In this document: one piece after another, positions 26,319 through 36,447 of the stretch
Layout of the letters: each line of letters begins with the position of its first letter
How positions within the stretch are numbered: position 1 is the stretch's first letter
Source: CAVQMB01 sp963713445
GTDB lineage: Bacteria; Pseudomonadota; Gammaproteobacteria; Competibacterales; Competibacteraceae
DNA length: 64,000 bases
Direction: 5' to 3'
Assembly (NCBI GenBank): GCA_963713445.1
Contig: CAVQMB010000025.1
Span: 4,324 to 68,323, forward strand
Notes under the pieces: model-generated
The model's database searches: none
Seen by the model: the letters and a program-made list of their open reading frames with translations, nothing else
Told to the model about the DNA's origin: nothing
Program-made: the position numbers and the translations under genes

Positions 26319-27797
26319 ATGATCCGAACCGGCGACGACTATCGCGCCTCCATTCGTGATGGCCGCGAGGTCTACGTCAATGGCGAGCGCGTACGCGATG
26401 TACCCACGCATCCCATGTTCCGGCCACTGGTCGATATTCGCGCCCGCATCTATGACATGCAGCACGAGCCCGCTTTCGCCGGTGGGCTGAGTTACCGCGA
26501 TGACGGCAATGACGTCTGCGCGATCGCCAATAAGCTGCCCTATGCCACGGCCGACTGGGAGGCCAAGCGGGCGGCCACCGACACGGTACTGACCGAGATC
26601 GGCGGCGTGGTCACCCGGGTCGGGGACGAGACCGTGGGTGAGATGTGGTCGCTGTTCGACGGTCAGGATGTGCTGAACGAGGTCGACCCGCAGTTCTCCA
26701 GCAACATCCGCCAGCATATCCAGCGGGTCATCCAACACGACCCGTTTCACGTCTCGGCCAACACCGATCCCAAGGGCGACCGCTCCAAGCGGCCCCAGGA
26801 CCAGGATCCGGACATGCTGCTGCACGTGGTGCGCGAAACCGATGTCGGCATCGTGGTGCGCGGCGCCAAATACGAGACCGCAGCGGCCTACGCCAATCAG
26901 GCCTTCACCAAGCCGACCATCGCCAACTGGGGTGATGCCGAACTGTCCGACTACGCGGTCGGTTTCGTCTGCGACCTGGGCTCGCCCGGGCTCAAGTTCA
27001 TCTGCCGGACCGGGTTCGCCGGCCGCGCGCCGGTCGAGGACTACCCGCTGGCCAATCGCTTCGACGAAGTCGACACCCTGGTGGTGTTCGACGATGTCCT
27101 GATCCCGTGGGAGAACGTGCTGTTCTACCGCCACACCCGGGCCGCGACCTTTATCCGGGCCACGCTGCACCGCTACAGCGCATTTGCCTTCGTCCAGCGC
27201 AACCTGCGGCTGGCCGACATGATGATCGGCGCGGCGCTGTTCAACGTGCGCCAGACCGGACTCGACCGGCAGCAGGCGGTGCAGGAGAAACTGGCCCGGC
27301 TGGCCTGTTACCGGGAGGGTATCAACGCCCACCTGACCGCGGCCATCGCCACCGCCGAACGCAGCCCGGGCGGGTTGCTGATGCCCAACCAGTCGCTGCT
27401 CTATAGTGGCCGCGTGCTGGCCTGCTCGCAATTGCACCACATGATGCACATCGCCCGCGAACTCTGCGGCGGGCAGATCTGCGTGACGCCGGACTACGCC
27501 GCCTTCCAGGACCCCGAGTCGGGCCGCTGGTTGGAAAAGTTCTACCGCATCAACGATGACTGGCCGGCCGAGGAGCGGCGCAAACTGCTGGCCTTCGCCC
27601 GCGACCTGCTGAACTCCGATTACGCCGGCCACCGGCTGACGTTTCAGCTGTTCGCCCAGTCGCCGCCATTCGCCCACCTGGCCGCGGTCTATCGCAACTT
27701 CGACTGGGACGGGCCACTGGCCATCGTGCAGCGCGCGGCCGGTCTCTCGGAGCGGGTCGCCGGGCCCGGCCCGGCCGGCGCGCGGGCAGCGGGGTGA
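26319..27797 (+). CDS. HpaB/PvcC-family flavin-dependent monooxygenase
   Basis: 492 residues from ATG 26319. The family pattern is clear: MIRTGDDYRASIRDGREVYV, then FVCDLGSPGLKFICR, then DVLIPWENVLFYR, then ELCGGQICVTPDYAAFQDPE. Members use FADH2 from a separate reductase to hydroxylate phenols (4-hydroxyphenylacetate 3-monooxygenase) or related aromatics. No HpaC reductase gene lies nearby. The stop overlaps the RidA-like gene (GTGA), starting a four-gene operon with RidA, DUF1028 and an M20 peptidase. A role in aromatic or pyrimidine-like compound breakdown is inference. Confidence 0.9.
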   Translation: MIRTGDDYRASIRDGREVYVNGERVRDVPTHPMFRPLVDIRARIYDMQHEPAFAGGLSYRDDGNDVCAIANKLPYATADWEAKRAATDTVLTEIGGVVTRVGDETVGEMWSLFDGQDVLNEVDPQFSSNIRQHIQRVIQHDPFHVSANTDPKGDRSKRPQDQDPDMLLHVVRETDVGIVVRGAKYETAAAYANQAFTKPTIANWGDAELSDYAVGFVCDLGSPGLKFICRTGFAGRAPVEDYPLANRFDEVDTLVVFDDVLIPWENVLFYRHTRAATFIRATLHRYSAFAFVQRNLRLADMMIGAALFNVRQTGLDRQQAVQEKLARLACYREGINAHLTAAIATAERSPGGLLMPNQSLLYSGRVLACSQLHHMMHIARELCGGQICVTPDYAAFQDPESGRWLEKFYRINDDWPAEERRKLLAFARDLLNSDYAGHRLTFQLFAQSPPFAHLAAVYRNFDWDGPLAIVQRAAGLSERVAGPGPAGARAAG

Positions 27798-28237
27798 AGC
27801 CGCGCATGGCGCATCAACGCATCCGCCGGTTCAATACCCGCGACACCTACCCGGCCCAGCAGCTCGACAACGATCTCTGCCAGGTGGTGGTGGCCCGCGG
27901 CACGATGGTATTCGTGCGCGGTCAGGTCGGCCAGGATCTGGATACCAGCGCCTCGCTGGGCGTCGGTGACGCCGGCGCCCAGGCCGAGCAGGCCATGGCC
28001 AATGTCGATCGGTTGCTGCACGAGGCCGGCGCCGGCCTGGAACACATCTGCAAGATCGTCATCTACCTGGTCGACCCACGCTACCGGGAGCCGGTCTACC
28101 GGGTGGTCGGGCGCTGGCTCAAGGGCGTCTATCCGGTCTCCACCGGGCTGGTGGTCAGCGCTCTGGCGCGCCCCGAATGGCTGGTCGAGATAGACGTCAC
28201 CGCCATGATTCCCGACAATCCAGGAGATCAGGCATGA
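27794..28237 (+). CDS. RidA/YjgF family protein
   Basis: 147 residues if the GTG at 27794 (overlapping the previous stop) is used; ATG 27806 is the alternative. It ends with the RidA core: HICKIVIYLVDPRYREPVYR and the catalytic-pocket arginine within SALARPEWLVEIDVTAM. RidA proteins hydrolyse reactive enamines and imines, and RutC-type members act in ring-breakdown pathways. Its overlap with both neighbours ties it to the monooxygenase operon. Confidence 0.88.
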   Translation: MKPRMAHQRIRRFNTRDTYPAQQLDNDLCQVVVARGTMVFVRGQVGQDLDTSASLGVGDAGAQAEQAMANVDRLLHEAGAGLEHICKIVIYLVDPRYREPVYRVVGRWLKGVYPVSTGLVVSALARPEWLVEIDVTAMIPDNPGDQA

Positions 28238-28905
28238 CCCTGTCGCTCGCTGCCCGCTGTGCCGAGACCGGTCAACTCGGTGTTGTCATCAGTTCCTCGA
28301 GTATTTGTGTGGCCAGTCGCTGTGCCCGGGTGCGGGCGGGCGTCGGTGCCGCGTTGAGCCAGAATGTAACCGATCCGCGGCTGGGACCGCGGATGCTGGA
28401 TCTGGTGGCCGGGGGCGCCGATGCCGCGCATGCCGTGGCCGCGGCGGTGGCCAGTACCCCGCATGCCGGCCACCGTCAGCTGGCGCTGATCGATACCCGC
28501 GGCCGCAGTGCCAGTCACACCGGTGCCCGGGCGCTGGGAACCCGCAGCGAAGCTCACGGCCGGGACTGCGTGGCGATCGGTAATCTGCTGGCCGGGGAGG
28601 GGGTGCCGGGCGCCATGGTGGCGGCGTTCGAACAATCCACTGGCGCGCTGGCCGACCGTCTGCTGGCGGCCCTGGCCGGCGGTCTGGCCGCCGGCGGCGA
28701 GCAGGGGCCGGTGCATTCGGCCGGCCTGCTGGTGGCTGATCGGGTGGACTGGCCGGTGATCGACCTGCGGGTGGACTGGAGCGAGCAGCCACTGGCTGAG
28801 CTACGCCAGCTCTGGCAACGCTACCGGCCGCAGCTCGCGGAATACGTCGACCGGGCACTGGACCCGGAGCAGGCACCGGCTTATGGTGTGCCGGGTGATC
28901 CCTGA
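28234..28905 (+). CDS. DUF1028 family protein
   Basis: 223 residues from ATG 28234, overlapping the RidA stop. The DUF1028 pattern is present: SLAARCAETGQLGVVISSSS, VRAGVGAALSQNVTDPRLGP, QLALIDTRGRSASHTGA and AIGNLLAGEGV. The family has an Ntn-hydrolase-like look and no settled function; it often travels with M20 peptidases and RidA proteins, as here. An amide-bond hydrolase role is inference. Confidence 0.85.
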   Translation: MTLSLAARCAETGQLGVVISSSSICVASRCARVRAGVGAALSQNVTDPRLGPRMLDLVAGGADAAHAVAAAVASTPHAGHRQLALIDTRGRSASHTGARALGTRSEAHGRDCVAIGNLLAGEGVPGAMVAAFEQSTGALADRLLAALAGGLAAGGEQGPVHSAGLLVADRVDWPVIDLRVDWSEQPLAELRQLWQRYRPQLAEYVDRALDPEQAPAYGVPGDP

Positions 28906-28918
28906 ACGGTACTCTCCC

Positions 28919-30085
28919 ATGGATACTGTGGAACTGTTGTCGCGCCTGGTCGCTTTCGATACCACCAGCCGCAATTCCAACCTGGCGCTGATCGAGTTCG
29001 TCCGCGACTACCTGGACGGGTACGGTGTCGCCAGCGAGCTGGTCTACGACGAGACCGGCGCCAAGGCCAACCTGTATGCCACCATCGGCCCGTCTGACCG
29101 GGGTGGTGTGATGCTGTCCGGGCACACCGACGTGGTGCCGGTGGATGGCCAGGACTGGTCCAGCGATCCGTTCCGGCTGGAAGAGCGGGACGGCAAACTT
29201 TATGGCCGCGGCAGCGCCGATATGAAAGGCTTTGTCGCCTGTGTCCTGGCCCAGGTGCCGCGGCTGGTCAAAGCCGCTTTGCAGACCCCCGTGCACCTGG
29301 CGCTGACCCACGACGAGGAAACCGGCTGTCTGGGTGCGCGGCGTCTGGTCGAGGTTCTGGCGCAGCAGCCGGTGCGGCCCACCATGGGCATCATTGGCGA
29401 GCCGACCGAAATGGCGGTGGTGGTGGCCCACAAGGGCAAGACCTCGCTGCGGGTCGAGGTCGCGGGCAAGTCCTGCCACTCCGCCTACACCCGCGAGGGT
29501 GTCAACGCGATCGAATACGCAGCCGAGCTGATCAGCTATATCCGCCGCCAGAACCAGGATGTGGTCGAGGCCGGCCAGCTCGATCAGGGTTACCGGGTGC
29601 CGCACACCACGTTCCACGTCGGCACCATCGCCGGCGGCACAGCGCTCAATATCGTGCCCGCGAGCTGCCGCTTCGAGTTCGAAATCCGCAATCTGCCGGA
29701 CGACGACCCGGCGGCCCTGCTGGCGGACATCGAGCGCTACGCCCGCGATCGGCTCGAGCCGGCAATGCAGGCGGTCGACCCGGACAGCGGGTTTCACATC
29801 GAGATCTCATCGAGCTATCCCGGTCTCGACACCGCGACCGACGAAGCCGTGGTCACGCGCGTGCAGCAGTTGCTGGAGCCGACCGGGGAGCAGCCGGGCA
29901 AGGTCAGCTTCGGCACCGAGGGTGGGCTTTACTACGGTGCTCTGGGCGTGCCGCTGGTGGTCTGCGGACCGGGCAGCATCGCCCAGGCCCACAAACCTGA
30001 CGAGTTCGTCAGCCGGGCGCAGCTGGCGACCTGCGAGCGGTTGCTGGAGCGGTTGACCAGCCAGCTCGCGCAGGCTTGCAACTGA
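28919..30085 (+). CDS. M20 peptidase, acetylornithine deacetylase (ArgE)-like
   Basis: 388 residues from ATG 28919. Zinc and catalytic motifs are intact: SGHTDVVPVDGQDW (metal His and catalytic Asp), GRGSADMKGF (bridging Asp), DEETGCLGARRL (general-base Glu-Glu), and CGPGSIAQAHKPDEF (last metal His). The closest look is to ArgE, which removes acetyl from N2-acetylornithine, but as the fourth gene of the monooxygenase/RidA/DUF1028 operon it more likely deacylates a catabolic intermediate. That role is inference. Confidence 0.88.
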   Translation: MDTVELLSRLVAFDTTSRNSNLALIEFVRDYLDGYGVASELVYDETGAKANLYATIGPSDRGGVMLSGHTDVVPVDGQDWSSDPFRLEERDGKLYGRGSADMKGFVACVLAQVPRLVKAALQTPVHLALTHDEETGCLGARRLVEVLAQQPVRPTMGIIGEPTEMAVVVAHKGKTSLRVEVAGKSCHSAYTREGVNAIEYAAELISYIRRQNQDVVEAGQLDQGYRVPHTTFHVGTIAGGTALNIVPASCRFEFEIRNLPDDDPAALLADIERYARDRLEPAMQAVDPDSGFHIEISSSYPGLDTATDEAVVTRVQQLLEPTGEQPGKVSFGTEGGLYYGALGVPLVVCGPGSIAQAHKPDEFVSRAQLATCERLLERLTSQLAQACN

Positions 30086-30120
30086 ACGCCGCATCCAGGA
30101 CAGACCGCGCCGGCGAGTTT

Positions 30121-30133
30121 GGCAAAACTTGCC
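30121..30133. promoter_or_regulatory. Palindromic site upstream of etfB
   Basis: GGCAAAACTTGCC is a near-perfect inverted repeat (GGCAA, three bases, TTGCC), and a further GGGCAAAC follows at 30142. It sits 65-75 bases before the etfB start, where an operator would be expected. The regulator is unknown. Confidence 0.3.
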
Positions 30134-30197
30134 GTTTAAGCGGGCAAACTGCTAGGTTTCACTCCATTTTCTGCCGGTTCAGGGGAGTTCCGTGTCA

Positions 30198-30947
30198 ATG
30201 AAAGTTCTGGTACCCGTCAAACGCGTTGTCGACTACAACGTCAACATCCGCGTCAAGGCTGACGGTTCCGGCGTCGAGACCGCCAACGTCAAGATGTCGA
30301 TGAATCCGTTCGACGAGATCGCCGTCGAGCAGGCCATCCGGCTCAGGGAAGCCGGCCAGGTCGAGGAGATCATCGTGGTATCGGTGGGTCCGGCCAAGTC
30401 GCAGGAGACTATCCGCACGGCGCTGGCTATGGGCGCCGACCGCGGTATCCTGGTGCAGACCGATGTCGGCACCGAACCGCTGGGTGTGGCCAAGCTGCTC
30501 AAGCAGCTGGTCGAGAAAGAAGGGCCGGAACTGGTGATCCTGGGCAAGCAGGCGATCGACGATGACTGTAACCAGACCGGACAGATGCTGGCGGCGCTGC
30601 TGGGCTGGCCGCAGGGGACTTTCATCTCCAAGCTGGCGCTGGCCGACGGCGGCCTCGACATCACCCGCGAAGTCGACGGCGGGCTGGAAAAGCTCAAGCT
30701 CAGGCTGCCGGCCGTACTGACCGTCGATCTGCGGCTCAACGAGCCCCGCTATGCCTCGTTGCCCAACATCATGAAGGCCAAGAAAAAGCCGCTCGAGACC
30801 ATCACCCCCGAGGATCTGGACGTCGACGTGACCCCGCGGCTGACGACGCTGAAAGTGACCGAGCCCCCCAAACGGCAGGCCGGTGTCAAGGTCGGCAGCG
30901 TGGCCGAGCTGGTCGAGAAACTGCGTAACGAAGCGAAGGTCATCTGA
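30198..30947 (+). CDS. etfB: Electron transfer flavoprotein subunit beta
   Basis: 249 residues from ATG 30198; the GTG two codons earlier is a weaker option. [20 protein letters not shown] and [20 protein letters not shown] are classic EtfB lines, and [18 protein letters not shown] includes the loop for AMP and docking. With EtfA it carries electrons from acyl-CoA and other dehydrogenases to the quinone pool through ETF-QO, which is not in the window. Confidence 0.96.
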   Translation: MKVLVPVKRVVDYNVNIRVKADGSGVETANVKMSMNPFDEIAVEQAIRLREAGQVEEIIVVSVGPAKSQETIRTALAMGADRGILVQTDVGTEPLGVAKLLKQLVEKEGPELVILGKQAIDDDCNQTGQMLAALLGWPQGTFISKLALADGGLDITREVDGGLEKLKLRLPAVLTVDLRLNEPRYASLPNIMKAKKKPLETITPEDLDVDVTPRLTTLKVTEPPKRQAGVKVGSVAELVEKLRNEAKVI

Positions 30948-31882
30948 TGAGCATCCTGGTTATTGCCGAACATGACAACGCCGAGCTCAAGCCGGCGACC
31001 CTGACTACCGTCACCGCCGCCCAGCGCATCGGCGGCGACCTCGTGCTGCTGGTGGCCGGCAGCAACTGCAGTGCCGTGGCCGAAGCTGCCGCGCGGATTC
31101 CAGGTGTCAGCAAAGTGCTGGTGGCCGACAATGCCGTGCTGGCCCACCAACTGCCCGAGAACCTGACGCCGCTGCTGGTCGGCATGGCCAGGGATTACAG
31201 CCACGTGCTGGTGCCGGCCACCACCTTCGGCAAGAATCTGTTGCCCCGGGTCGCGGCGTTGCTGGACGTATCCCAGATTTCCGATATCAGTGATGTCGTG
31301 TCCGCTGATACCTTCGAGCGCCCGATCTATGCCGGCAATGCCCTGGCCACCGTGCAGTCGGCCGATCCAGTCAAGCTGATTAGCGTCCGCACCACCAAGT
31401 TCGACCCGGCTGCGGCCGAAGGTGGCAGTGCCGCCATCGAGTCGGTCGGCGGCGGTGAGGATGCGGGCCTGTCGGAATTTGTCGGCGAGGATACCGTCAA
31501 GAGTGAGCGCCCCGAGCTGACCACCGCCGGCATTGTGGTCTCGGGCGGCCGCGGCATGGGCTCGGGCGAAAACTTCAGCCTGATCGAGGCGGTCGCCGAC
31601 AAACTCGGCGCCGCTGTCGGCGCGTCCCGGGCCGCTGTCGACGCCGGCTTCGTGCCGAACGACTATCAGGTGGGCCAGACCGGCAAGGTGGTCGCCCCGG
31701 ATTTGTATGTCGCCGTCGGCATTAGCGGCGCCATCCAGCACCTGGCCGGGATGAAGGATTCCAAGGTTATCGTGGCCATCAACAAGGACGAAGAGGCGCC
31801 GATCTTCCAGGTCGCCGATTACGGGCTGGTAGCCGATTTGTTCGAGGCGCTGCCTCAGCTGGCCGAGGAACTGGACAAATAG
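30947..31882 (+). CDS. etfA: Electron transfer flavoprotein subunit alpha
   Basis: 311 residues; the ATG shares one base with the etfB stop (TGATG). The C-terminal FAD-binding part is complete: [20 protein letters not shown], then [20 protein letters not shown], then [20 protein letters not shown], then [18 protein letters not shown]. It binds the FAD that passes electrons on. Transcription probably ends at the hairpin 26 bases further on. Confidence 0.96.
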   Translation: MSILVIAEHDNAELKPATLTTVTAAQRIGGDLVLLVAGSNCSAVAEAAARIPGVSKVLVADNAVLAHQLPENLTPLLVGMARDYSHVLVPATTFGKNLLPRVAALLDVSQISDISDVVSADTFERPIYAGNALATVQSADPVKLISVRTTKFDPAAAEGGSAAIESVGGGEDAGLSEFVGEDTVKSERPELTTAGIVVSGGRGMGSGENFSLIEAVADKLGAAVGASRAAVDAGFVPNDYQVGQTGKVVAPDLYVAVGISGAIQHLAGMKDSKVIVAINKDEEAPIFQVADYGLVADLFEALPQLAEELDK

Positions 31883-31907
31883 TCCGGCCTGCCGGTCGTC
31901 ACGCCGG

Positions 31908-31939
31908 CCGCCGCCATGCCCGGGCATGGCGGCGGTTTT
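31908..31939 (+). terminator. Intrinsic terminator after etfBA
   Basis: CCGCCGCCATGCCC is followed directly by its exact reverse complement and then TTTTGTTTGT. A 14-base perfect stem with a T-rich tail 26 bases after etfA. Confidence 0.88.
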
Positions 31940-31958
31940 GTTTGTACACTGAAGCGCC

Positions 31959-32975
31959 ATGAGCAAACGCATTTTTGTGCTGTACACCGGCGGGACGATC
32001 GGCATGGAGCGCTCGCCGCAGGGCTATGTGCCGGCTGGCCTGGAACGGCTGATCGAGGCTATGGTGCCGCCGCTGTGGGCAGCCGATATGCCGGCGTATA
32101 CCGTACTTGAATATCCCAATCCACTCGACAGCGCCAATCTGCGACCGCACGACTGGCTGCGCATCGCCCGCGACCTGGTCGACAATTACCCGCTGTATGA
32201 CGGCTTCGTAGTGCTGCACGGCACCGATACCATGGCCTATACGGCCGCCGCGCTGTCGTTCATGCTGCAGGGGCTGGGCAAGCCGGTGATCCTGACCGGC
32301 TCGCAGATCCCGCTGCGTGAGCTGCGTAACGATGCCCACAACAACCTGCTCACCGCATTGCTGCTGGCGGCCCGCCATCCGGTGCCGGAGGTGTGCCTGT
32401 ACTTCAACGGCCGGTTACTGCGTGGCAACCGTGCCAGCAAGCTCAAGGCCGACGGTTTCGACGCGTTCATTTCGCCCAATTACCCGCCATTGGCCGATAT
32501 CGGCATCCACATCGAAATCCACCAAGATCGCCTGCATGCCTGGCCCGGTCCGGAAGACTTCCGCTTGCCGGCGGCCTACCGCGACGGTGAGGTCGCCGTG
32601 TTGCGGCTGTTCCCGGGTATCAGCGCCGACTGGCTGGAGCGGTTGCTGGCGCCGCCGCTGGCCGGTCTGGTGCTGGGATCCTACGGGGTCGGCAACGGAC
32701 CGGATCAGGATGCCGCGCTGCTGGCGGTACTGCGGGCCGCCACCACGCGCGGAGTGGTGATTGTCAATGTCACCCAGTGCGCCTACGGACGTGTCGATCC
32801 GGCCGGCTATGCCGCGGGGCTGGCGTTGGCCGGGGCGGGTTTGAGCAGTGGCCTGGACCTCACCACCGAGGCGGCTTTCGTCAAGCTGCACCACCTGCTG
32901 GCGCAGGGCCTGGAACCCGATCAGGTCAGGGCCGCCCTGGCCCGCAACCTGTGCGGCGAATGCACACCGGATTGA
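31959..32975 (+). CDS. ansA: Asparaginase, type I (cytoplasmic)
   Basis: 338 residues with no signal peptide. The first catalytic threonine lies in FVLYTGGTIGM (residues 6-16), the second in VLHGTDTMAYTAAALSF, and the lysine in RGNRASKLKADGFDAF. The enzyme hydrolyses L-asparagine to aspartate and ammonia; a glutaminase side activity is common. It begins shortly after the etfBA terminator and so is likely transcribed on its own. Confidence 0.93.
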   Translation: MSKRIFVLYTGGTIGMERSPQGYVPAGLERLIEAMVPPLWAADMPAYTVLEYPNPLDSANLRPHDWLRIARDLVDNYPLYDGFVVLHGTDTMAYTAAALSFMLQGLGKPVILTGSQIPLRELRNDAHNNLLTALLLAARHPVPEVCLYFNGRLLRGNRASKLKADGFDAFISPNYPPLADIGIHIEIHQDRLHAWPGPEDFRLPAAYRDGEVAVLRLFPGISADWLERLLAPPLAGLVLGSYGVGNGPDQDAALLAVLRAATTRGVVIVNVTQCAYGRVDPAGYAAGLALAGAGLSSGLDLTTEAAFVKLHHLLAQGLEPDQVRAALARNLCGECTPD

Positions 32976-33078
32976 GCGCGCCGCGTGATTGCCCCTTGTC
33001 GTTGTTCCGGCACTGGCTTATCTTCAGTTAAGTTAAAAATCATCTGAGTCTTGCTGAGTTACCCTAAGGATTAGCACT

Positions 33079-34440
33079 GTGTCTGAAACCGTAAAATATC
33101 TGCTCGGCGAAGCCGACATTCCCAAGTTCTGGTACAACATTGCCGCTGACCTGCCGGAGCCGTTACCGGCCGTGCTGCATCCCGGCACTAAGCAGCCGAT
33201 CGGCCCGGACGATCTGGCGCCGCTGTTCCCGATGGCGGTGATCCAGCAGGAAGTCAGCACCGAGCGTGACATCGAAATCCCCGAACCGGTCCGCGAGATC
33301 TACAAGCAGTGGCGGCCGGCGCCGCTGTACCGGGCCCGGCGGCTGGAGCAAGCGCTCGCCACGCCGGCCAGGATCTATTACAAGTACGAGGGTGTCAGTC
33401 CGGCCGGGAGCCACAAGCCCAATACCGCGATCGCCCAGGCGTTCTATGCCCGGGAAGAAGGTGTCAAGCGCCTCACCACCGAGACCGGGGCCGGTCAGTG
33501 GGGCTCATCGCTGGCGCTGGCCGGGGCCTTCTTCGACCTGGAGGTCGAAGTGTTCATGGTCAAGGTCAGCTTCCAGCAGAAGCCCTATCGGCGGGCCTTC
33601 ATGGAAAGCTTCGGTGCCACCTGCATCGCCAGTCCGTCGGATCAGACCGAGGCCGGTCGGGTCATCCTGCGCGAGCACCCGGACAGTAACGGCAGCCTCG
33701 GCATCGCGATCTCGGAGGCGGTCGAACGGGCGGTCCAGCGTGATGACACCAAGTATGCCCTGGGCAGCGTGCTCAACCACGTTCTGCTGCACCAGACTGT
33801 AATCGGTCTGGAAACCATGAAGCAGCTGGAGCTGGCCGGCGACGCCCCGGACATCGTGGTCGGCTGCACCGGCGGCGGCAGCAATTTCGGCGGTATCGCC
33901 TTCCCCTTCATCGGCCAGAAGCTGCGCGGCGGCGGCGGGCCTGAGATTATAGCGGTCGAGCCGGCGGCCTGTCCGACCCTGACCAAGGGTCAGTACGCCT
34001 ACGATTTCGGCGATACCGGCCATCTCACCCCGCTGGTCAAGATGCACACCCTGGGTTCGACCTTCGTGCCACCCGGATTCCACGCCGGCGGCCTGCGCTA
34101 CCACGGTATGGCGCCGCTGGTCAGCCATCTGACGCAGCTGGGTCAGATCAAACCGCGTTCCTATCAGCAGATGGAATGCTTCGCGGCCGGGATCCAGTTC
34201 GCCCGGGCTGAGGGCATTCTGCCGGCGCCGGAGGCCAACCACGCGGTCAAGGGTGCTATCGATGAGGCGATGCGCTGCCGCGAGGAGGGAGTCGGCCGGA
34301 CCATCGTGTTCAACCTGAGCGGCCACGGCAACTTCGATATGCAGGCGTACATGGATTATGCGGCCGGCAAGCTTCAGAACCAGACCTACGACGAGTCCGA
34401 ACTGGCCATGGCGCTGGCCGGGCTGCCATCGGTGGCCTGA
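33079..34440 (+). CDS. Tryptophan synthase beta-like protein (TrpB2)
   Basis: 453 residues from GTG 33079, with AAGGA eight bases upstream. It is the longer TrpB2 form: [20 protein letters not shown], the PLP lysine in [28 protein letters not shown] and the phosphate loop [20 protein letters not shown]. TrpB2 enzymes condense indole with serine (or use phosphoserine) and often lie outside trp operons, as here between asparaginase and pilU. No trpA is present. Confidence 0.93.
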   Translation: MSETVKYLLGEADIPKFWYNIAADLPEPLPAVLHPGTKQPIGPDDLAPLFPMAVIQQEVSTERDIEIPEPVREIYKQWRPAPLYRARRLEQALATPARIYYKYEGVSPAGSHKPNTAIAQAFYAREEGVKRLTTETGAGQWGSSLALAGAFFDLEVEVFMVKVSFQQKPYRRAFMESFGATCIASPSDQTEAGRVILREHPDSNGSLGIAISEAVERAVQRDDTKYALGSVLNHVLLHQTVIGLETMKQLELAGDAPDIVVGCTGGGSNFGGIAFPFIGQKLRGGGGPEIIAVEPAACPTLTKGQYAYDFGDTGHLTPLVKMHTLGSTFVPPGFHAGGLRYHGMAPLVSHLTQLGQIKPRSYQQMECFAAGIQFARAEGILPAPEANHAVKGAIDEAMRCREEGVGRTIVFNLSGHGNFDMQAYMDYAAGKLQNQTYDESELAMALAGLPSVA

Positions 34441-34478
34441 CCGGCCGGTGCTGATGCGGATGCTAGGGAGGGCTGACG

Positions 34479-35636
34479 GTGGACAGTGAGAGCGCGTTCC
34501 GTTACCTGCAGGAACTGGCCGAGCTGCTGGTCAAGGAAGACGGTTCGGATATGTTCATCACCGCCGACAGTGCCCCGGCGCTGAAGCTCAAGGGCGAGTT
34601 GCGGCGGGTCGGCCATGACCCGCTGTCGGGCGAGCAGACCGAAGTGCTGGTGCGCTCGATCATGAGCGACCAGGTGGCGCGTCAGTTCGACGAGAGCAAC
34701 GAGGCCAACTTCGCCCTGCAGATGGAGCAGCTGGCCCGGTTCCGGGTCAGTGCTTTCCGCCAGCGCGGTACCTCCGCGATGGTGCTGCGGCGAATCCGCT
34801 CAAGCATCCCCGACTTCGCGGCGCTGCACCTGCCGCCGCTGCTGGCCGGGCTGTCGCTGGAGCCGCGCGGTCTGATCCTGTTTGTCGGCGGCACCGGTTC
34901 AGGCAAGTCGACCTCGCTCGGGTCGATGATCGATTACCGCAACGCCAACAAGGCCGGCCACATCATCACCATCGAGGACCCGATCGAGTATTTCCATTCG
35001 CACAAGCGCTCGCTGGTCGAGCAGCGCGAGGTCGGCACCGACACCGAGTCCTACACTATCGCTCTGAAGAACTCACTGCGTCAGGCGCCCGACGCGCTGC
35101 TGATCGGCGAGATCCGCGACCGCGACAACATGGAACTGGCGATCGTGTTCTCCGAGACCGGCCACCTGGTGCTGTCGACGTTGCATGCCGATAACACCGA
35201 CCGGGCCTTCGATCGCATCCTCAATTTCTTCCCGGTGGAGAAGCGGGACCAGATCCTGATGGATCTGTCATTCAACCTGCGAGCCATCATCTCGCAGCGC
35301 CTGGTGCAGCGCAGCGATGCGGAGGGCATGGTGCCGGCGCTGGAAATCCTGCTTACCACGCCGCTGATCTCGGAAATGATTTTTCAGAACCGGCTGCGCG
35401 AGATCAAGGAGGCGATCTCGCGTTCCACTGAGAGCGGCCTGATCACCTTCGATCAGTCGCTGTTCCAGCTCTACGAGGACGGCAAGATCGACTATGAGAC
35501 CGCGCTACGCAACGCCGACTCGGTCAACAACCTGCGGCTGCAGATCAAACTGCGCAGCCAGCGGCCGCCGCCGGAGGGGTCGCAGGACAGCGCCGCCGGC
35601 ATCAGCCTGCAGCAGGATGGTGGCAGTCAGGCGTGA
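34479..35636 (+). CDS. pilU: Type IV pilus retraction ATPase, PilU-type
   Basis: 385 residues from GTG 34479, with AGGGAGG seven bases upstream. Motifs of the PilT/PilU family are complete: Walker A GGTGSGKSTS, Asp box IITIEDPIEYFHSHKRS, Walker B LLIGEIRDRDNM and His box SETGHLVLSTLHADN. The length and the N-terminal ELLVKEDGSDMFITA fit PilU better than PilT. PilU assists PilT in pulling back pili at the inner-membrane base. No other pilus genes are in the window, and pilT is not adjacent. Confidence 0.88.
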   Translation: MDSESAFRYLQELAELLVKEDGSDMFITADSAPALKLKGELRRVGHDPLSGEQTEVLVRSIMSDQVARQFDESNEANFALQMEQLARFRVSAFRQRGTSAMVLRRIRSSIPDFAALHLPPLLAGLSLEPRGLILFVGGTGSGKSTSLGSMIDYRNANKAGHIITIEDPIEYFHSHKRSLVEQREVGTDTESYTIALKNSLRQAPDALLIGEIRDRDNMELAIVFSETGHLVLSTLHADNTDRAFDRILNFFPVEKRDQILMDLSFNLRAIISQRLVQRSDAEGMVPALEILLTTPLISEMIFQNRLREIKEAISRSTESGLITFDQSLFQLYEDGKIDYETALRNADSVNNLRLQIKLRSQRPPPEGSQDSAAGISLQQDGGSQA

Positions 35637-35658
35637 CCGGCTGCCCCGCCCGGCCTGC

Positions 35659-36372
35659 TCAATCCTGCGCTGGTTTGCCTGTTGCGGTCCGGTAGCGGGC
35701 CAGATTCTCCTCATTGGGCGGGTACAGACCCGGCAGTGGTGCACCGGCGTCCACCTGTTGCATGATCCAGTCCTCCAGCCGTTCCTGCTCGAGCGCGGCG
35801 TCGGCCACCTCGTCGGCCATGGCCCGGGGCACCACCACGGCGCCGTCGCCATCGGCGACAATCAGATCATCGGGGAACACGGCCACGCCACCGCAGCCGA
35901 CCGGTTCCTGCCAGTTGACGAACGTCAGTCCGGTCACCGAGGCCGGTGCGGTCACCCCCTGGCCCCAGATCGGCAGCCCGGTCCGGGCCACGCCGGCGCC
36001 GTCGCGCAGCACCCCGTCGGTCACCAGCGCCGCCACCTGCCGTTTGGCCATGCGGGCACAGAGGATGTCGCCGAAGATGCCGGCATCGGTTACGCCCATG
36101 GCGTCGACCACTGTGATGCAGCCGGCCGGCATGGCCTCGATCGCGGCCCGGGTCGAACGCGGTGAGGCCCATGAGGCTGGCGTCGCCAGGTCCTCGCGGG
36201 CTGGCACGAAGCGCAGCGTAAAGGCGCGGCCGGCCACCCGCGGCTGATCCGGGCGGAACGGGCGGGTGCCACGCAGCCAGGTGTTGCGCAGTCCGCGCTT
36301 CAGCAGCACGGTGGTCAAAGTGGCGGTGGTCACGGTGGTGAGTTTTTCAATCAGTTGCGAGTCGCTGCTCAT
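35659..36372 (-). CDS. RraA-family protein (aldolase/demethylmenaquinone methyltransferase-like fold)
   Basis: 237 residues. The RraA-fold core is clear: MPAGCITVVDAMGVTDAGIF, then ALVTDGVLRDGAG, then NWQEPVGCGGVAVFPDDLIV and ADGDGAVVVPRAMADEV. The family includes RNase E regulators and 4-hydroxy-4-methyl-2-oxoglutarate/oxaloacetate aldolases; the long form and DGDGAVVVP line fit a metabolic enzyme rather than the RNase regulator. It is divergent from the D-aminoacylase gene across 75 bases. Confidence 0.85.
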   Translation of the reverse strand: MSSDSQLIEKLTTVTTATLTTVLLKRGLRNTWLRGTRPFRPDQPRVAGRAFTLRFVPAREDLATPASWASPRSTRAAIEAMPAGCITVVDAMGVTDAGIFGDILCARMAKRQVAALVTDGVLRDGAGVARTGLPIWGQGVTAPASVTGLTFVNWQEPVGCGGVAVFPDDLIVADGDGAVVVPRAMADEVADAALEQERLEDWIMQQVDAGAPLPGLYPPNEENLARYRTATGKPAQD

Positions 36373-36373
36373 T

Positions 36374-36383
36374 GGGTTAACCC
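36374..36383. promoter_or_regulatory. Perfect palindrome in the divergent rraA-like/aminoacylase region
   Basis: GGGTTAACCC is a perfect 10-base palindrome immediately upstream of the RraA-like start and in the only space shared by both divergent genes. It could be an operator. No known regulator motif is recognised. Confidence 0.3.
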
Positions 36384-36447
36384 CTGCTATTATTCGCGCA
36401 CAACACTAACAGACATCACCGCTCACCGCAGGAGAGGGCAATCTTCC

